From NCBI RefSeq assembly GCF_011068285.1, contig NZ_CP049616.1, positions 2,026,501 through 2,090,500 of the forward strand: a DNA stretch of 64,000 nucleotides. The letters are read 5' to 3'. Each line of letters opens with the position of its first letter. The stretch's first letter is position 1. A model generated the notes under the pieces. That model saw nothing but the letters and a program-made list of their open reading frames with translations. It was not told the origin of the DNA and ran no database searches. The DNA comes from Flagellimonas oceani. GTDB taxonomy: Bacteria; Bacteroidota; Bacteroidia; Flavobacteriales; Flavobacteriaceae. Below, piece by piece: positions 1 through 9,800 of this stretch. A program made the position numbers and the translations under genes.

Positions 1-409
1 AGAAATTATGGAAGCGGCCAAAGTCGCGAACGCCCACGATTTTATAAGCGAACTGCCGAATGGTTATGAAACCAATATCGGCGATAGCGGAAATAAATTG
101 AGCGGCGGACAAAAACAACGCCTGTCCATTGCAAGAGCGGTGCTCAAAAATCCGCCCATCATGATTTTGGACGAAGCCACATCGGCACTGGATACCGAAA
201 GTGAGCGCCTGGTGCAGGACGCGTTGGAGAAAATGATGAAGAACAGGACTTCCATTGTAATTGCGCACCGTTTGTCCACCATCCAGAATGCGGATACCAT
301 TGTAGTGATGAGCAAAGGCGAAATCGTGGAGCAAGGCACCCATGAAGAATTGATAAAATCTGCAAAAAACTACAAAAAGCTAGTGGAAATGCAGTCGTTT
401 ACTTCGTAG
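1..409 (+). CDS. ABC transporter ATP-binding/permease protein, C-terminal part only
   Basis: The reading frame is open to the left edge, so only the last ~135 residues of an ABC protein are present. The fragment holds the signature motif LSGGQ, the Walker B segment IMILDEATS, the D-loop SALD and the H-loop histidine in IAHRLST. The spacing is that of MsbA/exporter-type nucleotide-binding domains, normally the C-terminal half of a ~590-residue fused membrane-ATPase protein. It would power export of a lipid or hydrophobic compound across the inner membrane. The transported substrate cannot be read from this end, and the ATG at 8 is internal rather than the start. Confidence 0.9.
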   Translation, partial: EIMEAAKVANAHDFISELPNGYETNIGDSGNKLSGGQKQRLSIARAVLKNPPIMILDEATSALDTESERLVQDALEKMMKNRTSIVIAHRLSTIQNADTIVVMSKGEIVEQGTHEELIKSAKNYKKLVEMQSFTS

Positions 410-431
410 AAAGACGGATTCTTGGATTGTT

Positions 432-460
432 GGAGTCCTGTCTCCTGACTCCTGAAAAAA
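432..460. terminator. Hairpin in the gap between convergent genes, made of heptad repeats
   Basis: GGAGTC (432-437) pairs with GACTCC (447-452), and A-rich DNA follows. It lies between the ends of two convergent genes, so it could stop both transcripts. The same bases form three 7-bp units (434-454) of the type seen in quantity near 62.25 kb. Confidence 0.45.
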
Positions 461-461
461 A

Positions 462-1493
462 TTATTTGAACTCCAACTTCGCGATTCTCCCACTCCCTGC
501 AGCATAGGCCGTCGAATCATTTAAAAATCGTAATGTAAAAAAAGGTTCTTCGCTCAATCCCTTCCAGCTCGCCCCGCCATCAGATGAATAAGAAATTCCA
601 GTAAAACCGGTGGCCACCAATGCTTCACCGCCAGAATTGGGCACAAACTGCACACAACTTTTATAGCCCGGTTCCTGACCATCGGCAATCAATTGCCAGC
701 TTTTCCCACCATCAACGGTTTTTATCTTGTTCTTGACACTTGAACTTGGTTTTGTATAGTCCCCACCTATGGCAAATCCAACATTCTCATCATAAAAGTC
801 GATGGAATAAATCCCTTGTGTTGGTTCATCGGAGGTTATCGGGGTTTCCTGTATGCCCCATGTCGCTCCCTTATCTGCGGAATAATAAATTCTACCTTCG
901 GTGGTCCCGATCCAAACTTTGTTTCCTTGTACGGCGATATTACTGTTACTGGCTGCAAAAGCTCCTTCACCTTCAATACCTTTTGGTAAATCGGAACACG
1001 CCAGTTTGGTCCAAGTAACTCCCCCATCTCTCGTGATGATGATGGAAAGACACCCATTTACCGTATCGCCAACCGCAATCCCCTCGGTATCGTTCCAAAA
1101 CGCAAGGCTATCATAAAAAACACCTTCGCCCTCTTCCGTGTACACCAATTCCATTTTTCCGGTATCGCCTGTTTTATATAGCAAGGCCGGACTTTCTATG
1201 GAAAGCATGAAAAAATCTTCAGAAGTTCCGCCCACGGCCCTAAAACTAGGTGTGATGGAGTCGTAGGATTGAATATTGGTCCTGACCTTATTGGAATTGA
1301 CATCCACGGTGCCGTACACTCCATTGCTGCCTGCAAAGGCCAATGTTCTACCATCCAAAAATGTGATGGCCCGAATACTTACCGAATCTTCAAAAACCGC
1401 GGTTACGTTAACGGATTGAAAGGGTTGTTTTTTCGGTTCTTCGGCACACGAAAACAAAACCAAAACGGCAAAAAGGGAAAGGATTGACCTCAT
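462..1493 (-). CDS. BNR/YCF48-like beta-propeller lipoprotein
   Basis: Starting at 1493 gives a protein of 343 residues beginning MRSILSLFAVLVLFSCAEE, a lipoprotein signal with the lipobox ending at Cys16. The longer frame starting at 1538 would bury this signal. The rest carries repeated blocks such as TRDGGVTWTKL, SADKGATWGI, VDGGKSWQLI and SDGGASWKGL. These are BNR/Asp-box turns of a beta propeller, as in the photosystem II stability factor (YCF48) group and many Bacteroidota oxidoreductase-like proteins. It is probably anchored in the cell envelope. No catalytic residues are recognisable and the ligand is unknown. Its promoter region faces that of the rRNA methyltransferase. Confidence 0.8.
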   Translation of the reverse strand: MRSILSLFAVLVLFSCAEEPKKQPFQSVNVTAVFEDSVSIRAITFLDGRTLAFAGSNGVYGTVDVNSNKVRTNIQSYDSITPSFRAVGGTSEDFFMLSIESPALLYKTGDTGKMELVYTEEGEGVFYDSLAFWNDTEGIAVGDTVNGCLSIIITRDGGVTWTKLACSDLPKGIEGEGAFAASNSNIAVQGNKVWIGTTEGRIYYSADKGATWGIQETPITSDEPTQGIYSIDFYDENVGFAIGGDYTKPSSSVKNKIKTVDGGKSWQLIADGQEPGYKSCVQFVPNSGGEALVATGFTGISYSSDGGASWKGLSEEPFFTLRFLNDSTAYAAGSGRIAKLEFK

Positions 1494-1527
1494 TGTATTT
1501 ATTTTCTTCAAAAGTAAGGAGAAATCA

Positions 1528-1535
1528 TACCTTTG
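1528..1535 (+). promoter_or_regulatory. Bacteroidota -7 promoter box upstream of the RsmB-like gene
   Basis: TACCTTTG fits the Bacteroidota -7 consensus TAnnTTTG and ends 14 nt before the ATG pair at 1550/1553. A clear -33 TTG is not visible. The leader would be very short. Confidence 0.5.
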
Positions 1536-1549
1536 CAACCTTATTTTAT

Positions 1550-2764
1550 ATGATGCGTTTACACAGAAACTTGGTATTTGCCGTAATTGATGCCCTTCAC
1601 ATGATTTTTAACGAAGGGGAATATGCCGATAAAGTAATCGAAAAAGTATTACGTTACGATAAACGCTGGGGATCCCGTGACCGTGGCTTTATCGCCGAAA
1701 CGACCTATGATATCGTTCGATGGAAACGCCTCTATTCCGAAATAGCCGAAGTTCACGAGCCATACACCAGGGAGCACTTATTCCGATTGTTCGGTGTTTG
1801 GTGCGTACTCCGCGGTATTCGGATTCCAGACTGGAAGCAGTTGGAAGGCACCCCTGAAAGAAGAATCAAAGGTCGGTTTGATGAACTTTCCAAAATCCGA
1901 AAGTTTAGGGAGTCGATTCCTGATTGGATGGATGAACTTGGTGAAAGGTCACTTGGAACTGAAGTTTGGACCAAGGAAATAGCGGCCCAAAACAAACAGG
2001 CCGAAGTCATCCTACGAACCAACACGCTCAAAGTCCCTAAACCACAATTGAAATCATTTTTGGCAAAGGAAGATATTGCCACCGAATTTATAGAGGGGTA
2101 TCCCGATGCACTAAAACTGGTAGAACGCCAAAATGTTTTTGTGACCCAAACCTTTAAGGATGGGTTGTTCGAGGTGCAGGATGCATCGTCGCAATTGGTC
2201 GCCCCGTTTTTGGAGGTTGAACCGGGACAGCGTGTGATAGATGCCTGTGCCGGAGCGGGAGGAAAAACACTTCATTTGGCCTCACAAATGCAAAACAAGG
2301 GTCAATTAATTGCTTTGGATATTTATGAAAGCAAACTCAAAAAGCTCAAAAAGAGGGCTAGGCGAAATGGTGTCCACAATGTAGAGACCAGAGTGATCGA
2401 TTCCACCAAGGTGATCAAAAAATTGCACAATAGCGCCGATAGGTTATTGTTGGATGCCCCGTGCTCCGGGTTGGGCGTCATCAAAAGAAATCCCGATTCC
2501 AAATGGAAACTGGAGCCCGAATTCGTGGACCGCATTATGGGTGTGCAGCAAGATATTCTTCAGAATTACAGCAAAATGGTGAAAAAAGGGGGGCAAATGG
2601 TCTATGCTACATGCTCTATCCTGCCACAAGAGAATGCAGAGCAAGTCAAAAAATTCTTGGAGTCCGAGAACGGAAAAGATTTTGAATTTGTAAAAGAACG
2701 CAATGTGTTTGCTTCGGAGACCGGCTTTGATGGATTTTATATGGCGCTGTTGAAGAAAAACTGA
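1550..2764 (+). CDS. RsmB/NOL1/NOP2/Sun family RNA (cytosine-5) methyltransferase
   Basis: Methylates a cytosine in RNA, most likely 16S rRNA, using S-adenosylmethionine. The SAM-binding segment DACAGAGGKT lies near residue 230. The two cysteines of this family are present in DAPCSGLG and YATCS, the second being the catalytic nucleophile and the first needed for product release. An N-terminal NusB-like helical part (about residues 1-130) precedes the PUA-like and Rossmann regions. I take the start at ATGATG (1550/1553) because family similarity begins at MRLHRNLVFAVIDAL and a -7 box lies just upstream. The specific cytosine (m5C967 in E. coli) is an inference from family. Confidence 0.88.
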   Translation: MMRLHRNLVFAVIDALHMIFNEGEYADKVIEKVLRYDKRWGSRDRGFIAETTYDIVRWKRLYSEIAEVHEPYTREHLFRLFGVWCVLRGIRIPDWKQLEGTPERRIKGRFDELSKIRKFRESIPDWMDELGERSLGTEVWTKEIAAQNKQAEVILRTNTLKVPKPQLKSFLAKEDIATEFIEGYPDALKLVERQNVFVTQTFKDGLFEVQDASSQLVAPFLEVEPGQRVIDACAGAGGKTLHLASQMQNKGQLIALDIYESKLKKLKKRARRNGVHNVETRVIDSTKVIKKLHNSADRLLLDAPCSGLGVIKRNPDSKWKLEPEFVDRIMGVQQDILQNYSKMVKKGGQMVYATCSILPQENAEQVKKFLESENGKDFEFVKERNVFASETGFDGFYMALLKKN

Positions 2765-2881
2765 TTTTGAGTTATCCTTCCTAAATTTAAGCTACAACAA
2801 TCATAGATTAGACTACATACCTGTTCCTAACTATGGGCAACTTTGCTGTGTCAATTTGTATTAATCAAAAATTCAAAGAAA

Positions 2882-3724
2882 ATGGACACAAAAAAAGTAT
2901 GGTTGGTCACTGGCGCATCCAAAGGTTTGGGACTGATTTTGGTAAAAAAATTGTTGAACCATGGCTACCGAGTAGCTGCTACTTCGAGAAGTTTAAATGC
3001 ATTGGAAAGTGCAGTGGGCAAACACCACAATTTTCTTCCCCTCCAAGTAGATTTGGTAAATGAAGAAAGCGTGGAGGCTGGCATTTCCGGAGTCTTGGAA
3101 GCATTTGATCGTATCGATGTTGTCGTCAACAACGCAGGTTATGGTCAAAATGGGACCTTGGAAGAGCTATCCGATGATGAGTCACGACAAAACTTCGATG
3201 TAAATGTTTTTGGGATGTTGAACATCGTAAGGAAAGTGATGCCGCATCTTAGGGAACAAAAATCAGGGCATATTTTCAATATTTCATCGATTGCAGGTAT
3301 GGTGGCCAATTTTCCCGGCTTTGGCATTTATTGCGCCACAAAGTTTGCCGTGGTTGGGCTTACCGAAGCACTTTCCGCAGAAGCAAAACCATTTGGAATC
3401 AATGCTACGGTAGTGTATCCGGGATATTTCCGTACCGAGTTTCTATCCGATGATTCTTTAAACTTGGCCAAAAACAGAATGGATGTTTATACTGAGGCGC
3501 GGGAATCGGAACGTATGCACAAGGAAGATATCGCTGGAAATCAGCTCGGTAATCCTGAAAAGGCCGCGGAGGTATTGATCGAAGTGGCCGAAAGCGAGAA
3601 CCCAACTCTTCATTTATTCTTGGGGAGCGACTCCTACAATATGGCCCAAGATAAGTTGAAAAGCTTGGAAACAGCCTTGGAAAACAATAAGGCGTTAAGT
3701 CACTCTACGGATTTTAAGAATTAA
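2882..3724 (+). CDS. SDR family NAD(P)-dependent oxidoreductase
   Basis: A classical short-chain dehydrogenase of 280 residues. The cofactor-binding loop TGASKGLG is at 10-17, the NNAG motif at about 83-86, and the catalytic Ser136, Tyr150 and Lys154 stand in SSIAG and YCATK. The arginine after the second strand (TSR at 35-37) suggests NADPH. The start at 2882 is preferred to the longer frame at 2843 because the Rossmann strand begins right after it. A strong hairpin follows the gene and an AraC-type regulator lies directly downstream, which may control it. The substrate is unknown. Confidence 0.87.
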   Translation: MDTKKVWLVTGASKGLGLILVKKLLNHGYRVAATSRSLNALESAVGKHHNFLPLQVDLVNEESVEAGISGVLEAFDRIDVVVNNAGYGQNGTLEELSDDESRQNFDVNVFGMLNIVRKVMPHLREQKSGHIFNISSIAGMVANFPGFGIYCATKFAVVGLTEALSAEAKPFGINATVVYPGYFRTEFLSDDSLNLAKNRMDVYTEARESERMHKEDIAGNQLGNPEKAAEVLIEVAESENPTLHLFLGSDSYNMAQDKLKSLETALENNKALSHSTDFKN

Positions 3725-3737
3725 TCATTAATTTCAA

Positions 3738-3770
3738 AAAAGGAGCGAGGGAAAAACGCTCGCTCCTTTT
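3738..3770 (+). terminator. Rho-independent terminator after the SDR gene
   Basis: A 12-bp perfect stem (3738-3749 with 3759-3770) contains GGAGCGAG/CTCGCTCC, has a 9-nt loop and ends in TTTT. It separates the SDR gene from the AraC-family gene. Confidence 0.8.
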
Positions 3771-3782
3771 AAACAAGATAAC

Positions 3783-4685
3783 ATGCACACATTTAACACC
3801 CTCAGCGAGTTCCATAAGTTTTGTGATCTGCCCAAACCCGAACACCCTTTGGTAAGTCTTGTAGATTACGGGCAGGTTGAATATAAAACCAAGGAAAATG
3901 AAATCCATTGGATGCAAAATTTTTACTCCATTGGATTGAAAAGGGATATCCACGCCAAAGTTAGGTACGGGCAACAAGAATATGATTTTGATGAAGGGCT
4001 ATTGACCTTTGTAGGGCCAAAACAGGTACTTCAGTTTCAAATGCTGCCCTCGGAGAAGAAACCATCAGGTTGGTTATTATTGATTCATCCAGATTTTTTA
4101 TGGGGCACACCATTGGCCAAGACCATCAAGAACTATGACTTTTTCGGCTATGCCATAAACGAGGCCTTATTTCTATCGGACAAAGAAGAACGAACCATTA
4201 CCGAAATCCTACTCAATATTCAACATGAATATAAGTCCAATATGGACAAATTCAGTCAAAACATTATTGTCTCGCAACTTGAATTATTGCTCAATTATGC
4301 AGAAAGATACTACCAAAGACAGTTCATTACCAGAAAAATCAACAACCACGAGATTTTGGTTCGGCTGGAGAATCTTCTCGACCTCTATTTCAATGGAGAA
4401 GATGTTCTCAACAAAGGGATTCCGACCGTCCAATTCATAGCCGATAGTTTACATGTTTCATCAAGTTACCTGAGCAGTTTGCTCAAAATGTTGACCGGGC
4501 TAAGCACCCAGCAGCACATACATGAAAAACTTATAGATATAGCAAAAGAGAAATTGTCCACCACCCAACTTTCTGTAGGTGAAATAGCCTACACCTTGGG
4601 CTTTGAACATTCACAGTCCTTCAGTAAACTTTTCAAGACAAAGACCAATCTATCTCCTATGGCTTTTAGGGCCTCCTTCAATTAA
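3783..4685 (+). CDS. AraC family transcriptional regulator
   Basis: A 300-residue protein with an N-terminal ligand-sensing cupin-like part (about 1-170) and a C-terminal AraC-type double helix-turn-helix (about 195-300). The first helix-turn-helix is around VQFIADSLHVSSSYLSSLLK. The second is in VGEIAYTLGFEHSQSFSKLFK, followed by the usual P-x-x-F/R ending (LSPMAFRASF). It would bind DNA as a regulator of nearby genes; the SDR enzyme just upstream is the obvious candidate, but a terminator lies between them. The effector is unknown. Confidence 0.88.
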   Translation: MHTFNTLSEFHKFCDLPKPEHPLVSLVDYGQVEYKTKENEIHWMQNFYSIGLKRDIHAKVRYGQQEYDFDEGLLTFVGPKQVLQFQMLPSEKKPSGWLLLIHPDFLWGTPLAKTIKNYDFFGYAINEALFLSDKEERTITEILLNIQHEYKSNMDKFSQNIIVSQLELLLNYAERYYQRQFITRKINNHEILVRLENLLDLYFNGEDVLNKGIPTVQFIADSLHVSSSYLSSLLKMLTGLSTQQHIHEKLIDIAKEKLSTTQLSVGEIAYTLGFEHSQSFSKLFKTKTNLSPMAFRASFN

Positions 4686-4689
4686 AAAA

Positions 4690-4744
4690 TAAATCCGGAC
4701 ACGTTCTGTTCTGAGCTTTATCAATTCAAACTTGTCCGGATTTA
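4690..4744. terminator. Bidirectional terminator between convergent genes
   Basis: A perfect 12-bp inverted repeat (TAAATCCGGACA at 4690-4701 with its complement at 4733-4744) has a 31-nt loop. It lies between the end of the AraC-type gene and the end of the amidohydrolase gene, with A/T runs on both sides. Confidence 0.7.
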
Positions 4745-4758
4745 CTCTGCATAAACCG

Positions 4759-6351
4759 CTATTGTTTCACCGTTGGATACTCTACACCCAACTGCTCCAA
4801 GTAGGTATCGTATTTGGTTTCATCATAATAAAATTCCTCCAAAGCTGGACGGAACATATCCTGTTTGTCCTTGTTCAAGAACGTGGGCGGCATATCATCT
4901 GCAGAAATCATCGGCTCATACTTGGTCTCCTTGGTCTGTTCCTTGTTAAAATAATCCCACGCTTGGGTCAATAGTTCTGGATTCAATAAGAAATCGATAA
5001 TGGTCATTGCCTCTGCCTTTGCTCCGGCCGTAACTCCTTTGTGGGCAATAGGTGTTGCCATGGCAATCGCATTGGCCCAGTGATGACCCGGCAATCCCGG
5101 TATATTGGAAGGAAAACGCATGGTAACCGTAGGCACCTTCCAAGAAATGTCACCGATATCATCCGAACCACCGCTAACAGGCTCCAAAACAGGCAGTCCC
5201 ATTTCAGATAGCTCGGTAGGCAATCCTTCGATTTTTTCAGATGCTACTTCGGTCTGTACCGCTTTGGCCAATTTTTGGTCTGCTTCCGTCCATTCAGGAA
5301 GTCCAACTTCCTTTATGTTTTCATACATGGTTTCGGCAATCACTTTATTGTAGTGTCTCGGCCATGCAGTTCCCAATACGCGTGATGTCATGGTAGTGCC
5401 TGTCATCATGGCCGCACCCTTGGCAATATCGTTCGCCTCGGCATACATTTCCATGATTCCCTCATAGGTAATATCTCTAAAATAATACCAAATAGCGGCC
5501 TTGGAAGGAACCACATTAGGCTGGTCTCCAGAATCTGTGAAAATGGAATGGGAACGCTTTAATGGATGCAAATGCTCCCTTTTATAGTTCCAACCTACAT
5601 TCATAAGTTCAGCAGCGTCCAGAGCACTTCTACCTCTCCACGGGGCTCCTGCGGAATGCGCAGCTTCACCTTCGAACATATATTCCACAGAAATCAACCC
5701 AGTTCCGCGGGTAGGTCCCCAAGATACACTCAGATTACTGCTCACGTGGGTAAAAATGCACATATCAATATCATCAAAAAGTCCGTCCCGAACGTACCAG
5801 GCTTTAGCCGCGACCAACTCCTCGGCAATTCCGGGCCAAAGAATCAAAGTGCCTCCAATGCCTTCCTTTTCCATTACTTCCTTAACCGCCAAGGCCGATG
5901 TAATGTTCAATGGAATACCGGCGTTGTGTCCCTCACCGTGACCAGGTGCCCCTTCAACAATGGGCTTATTATAAGCTACCCCAGGATATTGGGATGCTTT
6001 TGGGATACAATCCACATCACTGCCCAAGGCAATAACGGGCCCGTCCCCATTGCTCCAAGTTGCGAACCAAGAGGTGGGAATATTAGAGACTGAATGCTCC
6101 ACGGTGAAACCGTTTTCTTCCAAGATTCCTGTGAGGTATTTGGAACTTTCCTCCTCTTGAAAGCCCAGTTCGGCAAAACTGAAAATTTTATCCACCATGA
6201 CCTGTGTCTGCTTTTTATTGGCGTCCACTAGGGCTTCTACCTCAGCCTTGAATTTTTTAATTTGACTTTTGGAGTACTTTTTCTGTGCTGTTGATGTGGC
6301 TACGCCAGCGAACAGCATAATCCCGGACAACAGGATTTTTGTTGTTTTCAT
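4759..6351 (-). CDS. M20-type amidohydrolase (AbgB-like), exported
   Basis: A 530-residue secreted hydrolase: an N-terminal signal peptide of about 22 residues (ending ATSTAQ) is followed by an M20/M20D peptidase fold. Candidate metal-binding segments are SDVDCIP, GHGEGHNAG and the GIAEELVAAKAW region with its glutamates. HSAGAPW lies at the dimerisation domain, and a late SGGSDDIGDISW segment resembles p-aminobenzoyl-glutamate hydrolase subunit B. It should cleave an amide bond of an N-acyl amino acid or aminobenzoyl-glutamate-like compound in the periplasm. There is no AbgA-like partner in the window. The substrate is inferred from family only. Confidence 0.85.
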   Translation of the reverse strand: MKTTKILLSGIMLFAGVATSTAQKKYSKSQIKKFKAEVEALVDANKKQTQVMVDKIFSFAELGFQEEESSKYLTGILEENGFTVEHSVSNIPTSWFATWSNGDGPVIALGSDVDCIPKASQYPGVAYNKPIVEGAPGHGEGHNAGIPLNITSALAVKEVMEKEGIGGTLILWPGIAEELVAAKAWYVRDGLFDDIDMCIFTHVSSNLSVSWGPTRGTGLISVEYMFEGEAAHSAGAPWRGRSALDAAELMNVGWNYKREHLHPLKRSHSIFTDSGDQPNVVPSKAAIWYYFRDITYEGIMEMYAEANDIAKGAAMMTGTTMTSRVLGTAWPRHYNKVIAETMYENIKEVGLPEWTEADQKLAKAVQTEVASEKIEGLPTELSEMGLPVLEPVSGGSDDIGDISWKVPTVTMRFPSNIPGLPGHHWANAIAMATPIAHKGVTAGAKAEAMTIIDFLLNPELLTQAWDYFNKEQTKETKYEPMISADDMPPTFLNKDKQDMFRPALEEFYYDETKYDTYLEQLGVEYPTVKQ

Positions 6352-6531
6352 AAGGTTGGTTTTGAGTTAGCTATTATTCTTCTAAGATAAGGAAAACTAC
6401 TTCAATCCGTTTAATTGAAAGCCTTTAAGGGCATACTTTTGGGGATCCGATAAAATGTATAACTCAAGTTTTATTAAATTCTCAATTAGTCCCACCTGAA
6501 ACAGAGCTGATTGATGTAAATCGGTTTGCCA

Positions 6532-6687
6532 TCAAATATTTTTCAGCAGATTCCTGAAAAAATGCCGTAAGAAATTAGCCCACTCCCTGTCCTCATCAAA
6601 CAGTAAAAGTAAAATTATGGTCACTACCAATAAAAAAGTGATTATTTGAAACTTATGCCGTTTATCCGATTTTTCATTTTCTTTCAT
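6532..6687 (-). CDS. Small single-pass membrane protein, 51 residues
   Basis: Reading the minus strand from ATG at 6687 to TGA at 6532 gives a 51-residue frame. A charged N-terminus (MKENEKSDKRHKF) is followed by one hydrophobic helix of about 17 residues (IITFLLVVTIILLLLF, residues 15-30). An amphipathic basic tail (REWANFLRHFFRNLLKNI) follows. This positive-inside shape is typical of small bacterial membrane proteins. It is the only convincing gene in the 530-nt gap between the amidohydrolase and purL. A direct-repeat element lies 61 nt upstream on the same strand. I do not recognise a family; function unknown. Confidence 0.6.
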   Translation of the reverse strand: MKENEKSDKRHKFQIITFLLVVTIILLLLFDEDREWANFLRHFFRNLLKNI

Positions 6688-6747
6688 CGAATCGTTTATC
6701 TGTTCAAAATCAAACCTACTTCAATTAAACTATATACGAAGTGATGG

Positions 6748-6777
6748 ATTCACGTATGCCCCTTTTGAATTGACGAA
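6748..6777 (-). promoter_or_regulatory. Direct-repeat element A (21-bp period), upstream of the small membrane protein
   Basis: On the minus strand TTCGTCAAT-N12-TACGTGAAT. The 12-nt spacer is identical to that in the element at 14593-14622, and 20 consecutive bases (6756-6775) are shared between the two. It lies 61 nt upstream of the 51-residue gene. Two half-sites 21 bp apart, about two helical turns, are what a dimeric LytTR-type regulator would contact; the binding protein is inferred. Confidence 0.5.
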
Positions 6778-6843
6778 TGAGCTATCAACATGGGTTCGTT
6801 AACAAAACACCTTTCCGGTAGGATGAATTACAGAGCAAAATCG

Positions 6844-6851
6844 TATTTTTG
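6844..6851 (+). promoter_or_regulatory. -7 promoter box of purL
   Basis: TATTTTTG matches TAnnTTTG and lies 32 nt before the purL ATG. No good -33 element is visible. No PurR-like or guanine-riboswitch-like structure was recognised in the leader. Confidence 0.45.
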
Positions 6852-6883
6852 CACTTTCTTAAACCGTTCAACGCACAGATTGT

Positions 6884-9800
6884 ATGATCCATTTTTTTGG
6901 GGACAAGGCTACCAAGGTTTTTGCCGTCCAAACCACTCAGGAAATCGCTCAGGAAGATAGTAACAAACTGACTTGGTTGTTTGGCGACCAACCTAAGATT
7001 GAAGCGGCGTCTCTCGACGCCTTTTTTGTTGGCCCACGTGCCGCCATGGTAACACCGTGGAGTACCAATGCCACCGAGATTACCCAAAACATGGGCATCC
7101 AAGGAATTATTCGAATTGAGGAATTCCATTCGGTACCCGAAGACTTTACCGATTTTGATCCGATGCTTTCCCAAAAGTACAAGGCACTGGGGCAGGATAT
7201 ATTCACCATAGATATAGTTCCGGAAGCCATTCAAGGGATAGACGACATTGCATCTTACAACCAAAAAGAGGGATTGGCCCTAAGTGATGAAGAGGTTGCC
7301 TATCTGGAAGGCCTAGCTAAAAAATTAGGCCGAAAATTAACGGATTCCGAAGTGTTTGGTTTCAGTCAGGTGAATTCCGAGCACTGTAGGCACAAAATTT
7401 TCAATGGAACTTTTGTCATCGATGGAGAAGAAAAACCTTCTTCCCTTTTCAAATTGATCAAAAAGACATCCGAAGCCAACCCCAACGATATTGTTTCGGC
7501 CTATAAGGACAACGTAGCCTTCGTCAAAGGGCCAAAAGCTGTTCAGTTTGCACCAAAAAGCGCTGACAAGCCTGACTTTTATGAAGAAAAGGAATTTGAT
7601 TCAGTCCTTTCACTAAAGGCGGAGACCCATAACTTCCCGACCACCGTGGAACCATTCAATGGTGCCGCAACAGGTTCCGGAGGCGAGATTCGGGACCGTT
7701 TGGCTGGTGGAAAAGGTTCGTTGCCATTGGCAGGTACCGCCGTTTACATGACATCCTACTCCCGTTTGGAAGAAAACCGTCCCTGGGAAAAAGGAATGAA
7801 AGAACGGGATTGGTTGTACCAGACGCCCATGGATATTTTGATCAAGGCATCCAACGGGGCATCCGACTTCGGAAACAAATTTGGTCAACCGTTGATCGCT
7901 GGTTCGGTTCTGACCTTTGAACATGAAGAAGAAGCACGCAAATTAGGGTTCGACAAAGTCATTATGATGGCCGGTGGTATCGGTTATGGAAAGATTGACC
8001 AGGCCTTGAAAGATACACCGAGCAAAGGAGACAGAATAGTTGTTCTTGGTGGTGACAACTATCGTATCGGGATGGGAGGAGCCGCCGTATCCAGTGCAGA
8101 TACCGGTGAATTCAGCTCTGCCATTGAGTTGAACGCCGTACAACGTTCCAACCCAGAAATGCAAAAAAGAGCTTCGAACGCCGTTCGCGGATTGTTCGAA
8201 AGTCACGATAACCCCATCGTTTCCATTCACGATCACGGAGCTGGTGGACACCTGAACTGTTTATCGGAATTGGTGGAAGAAACCGGGGGAACCATCGATA
8301 CGGACAAATTACCGGTTGGAGACCCAACACTTTCCAAAAAAGAATTGATCGGGAACGAATCGCAAGAACGCATGGGACTGGTCATCGGTGAAAAAGACTT
8401 GGACCTGTTGAGCCGGGTGTCGGCCCGTGAGCGCGCCCCCATGTACAACGTGGGTGAAGTTACAGGAGACCACACCTTTAAATTCACATCGGGTGAAACC
8501 GGCGAAACCCCGATGAACCTGGAACTTTCCGACATGTTCGGAAGCTCTCCCAAAAGCATCTTGGCCGATAAAACGGCACAGAAAAAATATCCCGCACTCT
8601 CCTACGCCTTGGAACACTTCCACGACTATTTGGAGCAAGTGCTTCAATTGGAGGCGGTTGCCAGCAAAGATTGGTTGACCAATAAAGTGGACCGTTGCGT
8701 GGGCGGACGTGTTGCAAAGCAACAATGTGCCGGCCCATTGCAGTTGCCTTTGAACAACTGTGGTGTTATGGCGCTCGATTTTAAAGGAAAAGAAGGAATC
8801 GCCACCAGTATTGGCCACTCCCCCATCTCGGCCTTGATAGACCCCGTAGCAGGAAGTCGAAACAGTGTTGCCGAATCCTTGACCAACATTGTTTGGGCAC
8901 CGTTAAAAGATGGACTAAAATCCGTGTCGCTTTCCGCCAACTGGATGTGGCCCTGTAGAAACGAAGGCGAGGATGCCCGTTTGTATTCGGCCGTTGAATC
9001 TTTGTCGGAGTTTGTAATCGATTTGGGCATTAATGTGCCCACTGGAAAGGATTCGCTTTCCATGAAGCAAAAATATAAAGATGGAGATGTCTTGTCTCCC
9101 GGAACAGTGATTATTTCGGCCGCGGGCAACTGCAGCAACATCAACCAAGTGGTAGAGCCTGTTTTGCAGAAAGATGGCGGGGATATTTACTACATTAATC
9201 TGTCCAAGGACAGCCATAAATTGGGCGGTTCTTCCTTTGCTCAGATTTTGAACGGTATTGGTGATGAAGCTCCTTCCGTTTTGGATGCTGGCTACTTTAA
9301 GACCGCTTTCAATACATTGCAACAACTTATTAAAGATGGTAAAATATTGGCAGGTCACGATGTGGCTTCGGGAGGATTGATCACCACACTTTTGGAACTT
9401 TGCTTTGCTGATAATGATTTGGGTGCCAATCTAGATCTGTCCGACATCGGTGAACAAGATATCATCAAACTATTGTTCTCTGAAAATATTGGTATTGTTT
9501 TCCAAGCCAAAGATGCCTCTGCGGAAAATGAACTGAAATCGGCCGGTGTTGAATTTACCAAAATCGGTGTTCCATCAACGGAAAGTACCTTGAAAATCAA
9601 GAACAAGGGCATTGAAATCGGTTTGAACATTGCCTCCCTGCGCGATACTTGGTTTAAAACCTCCTATCTGTTGGACAACAAACAGACCGCGAATGGCCTG
9701 GCCAAAGACCGATATGATAATTATAAAGAGCAGCCCTTGGAATACAGTTTTCCATCAGAATTCAGTGGTGCTCTGCCAGAAGTCCCAAGAGCAAATCGAC

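Noticed and set aside
6352..6531. Possible riboswitch or regulatory RNA between the amidohydrolase gene and the small membrane gene
   Set aside because: I see no conserved aptamer core or strong stem; the region is plain A/T-rich intergenic DNA.
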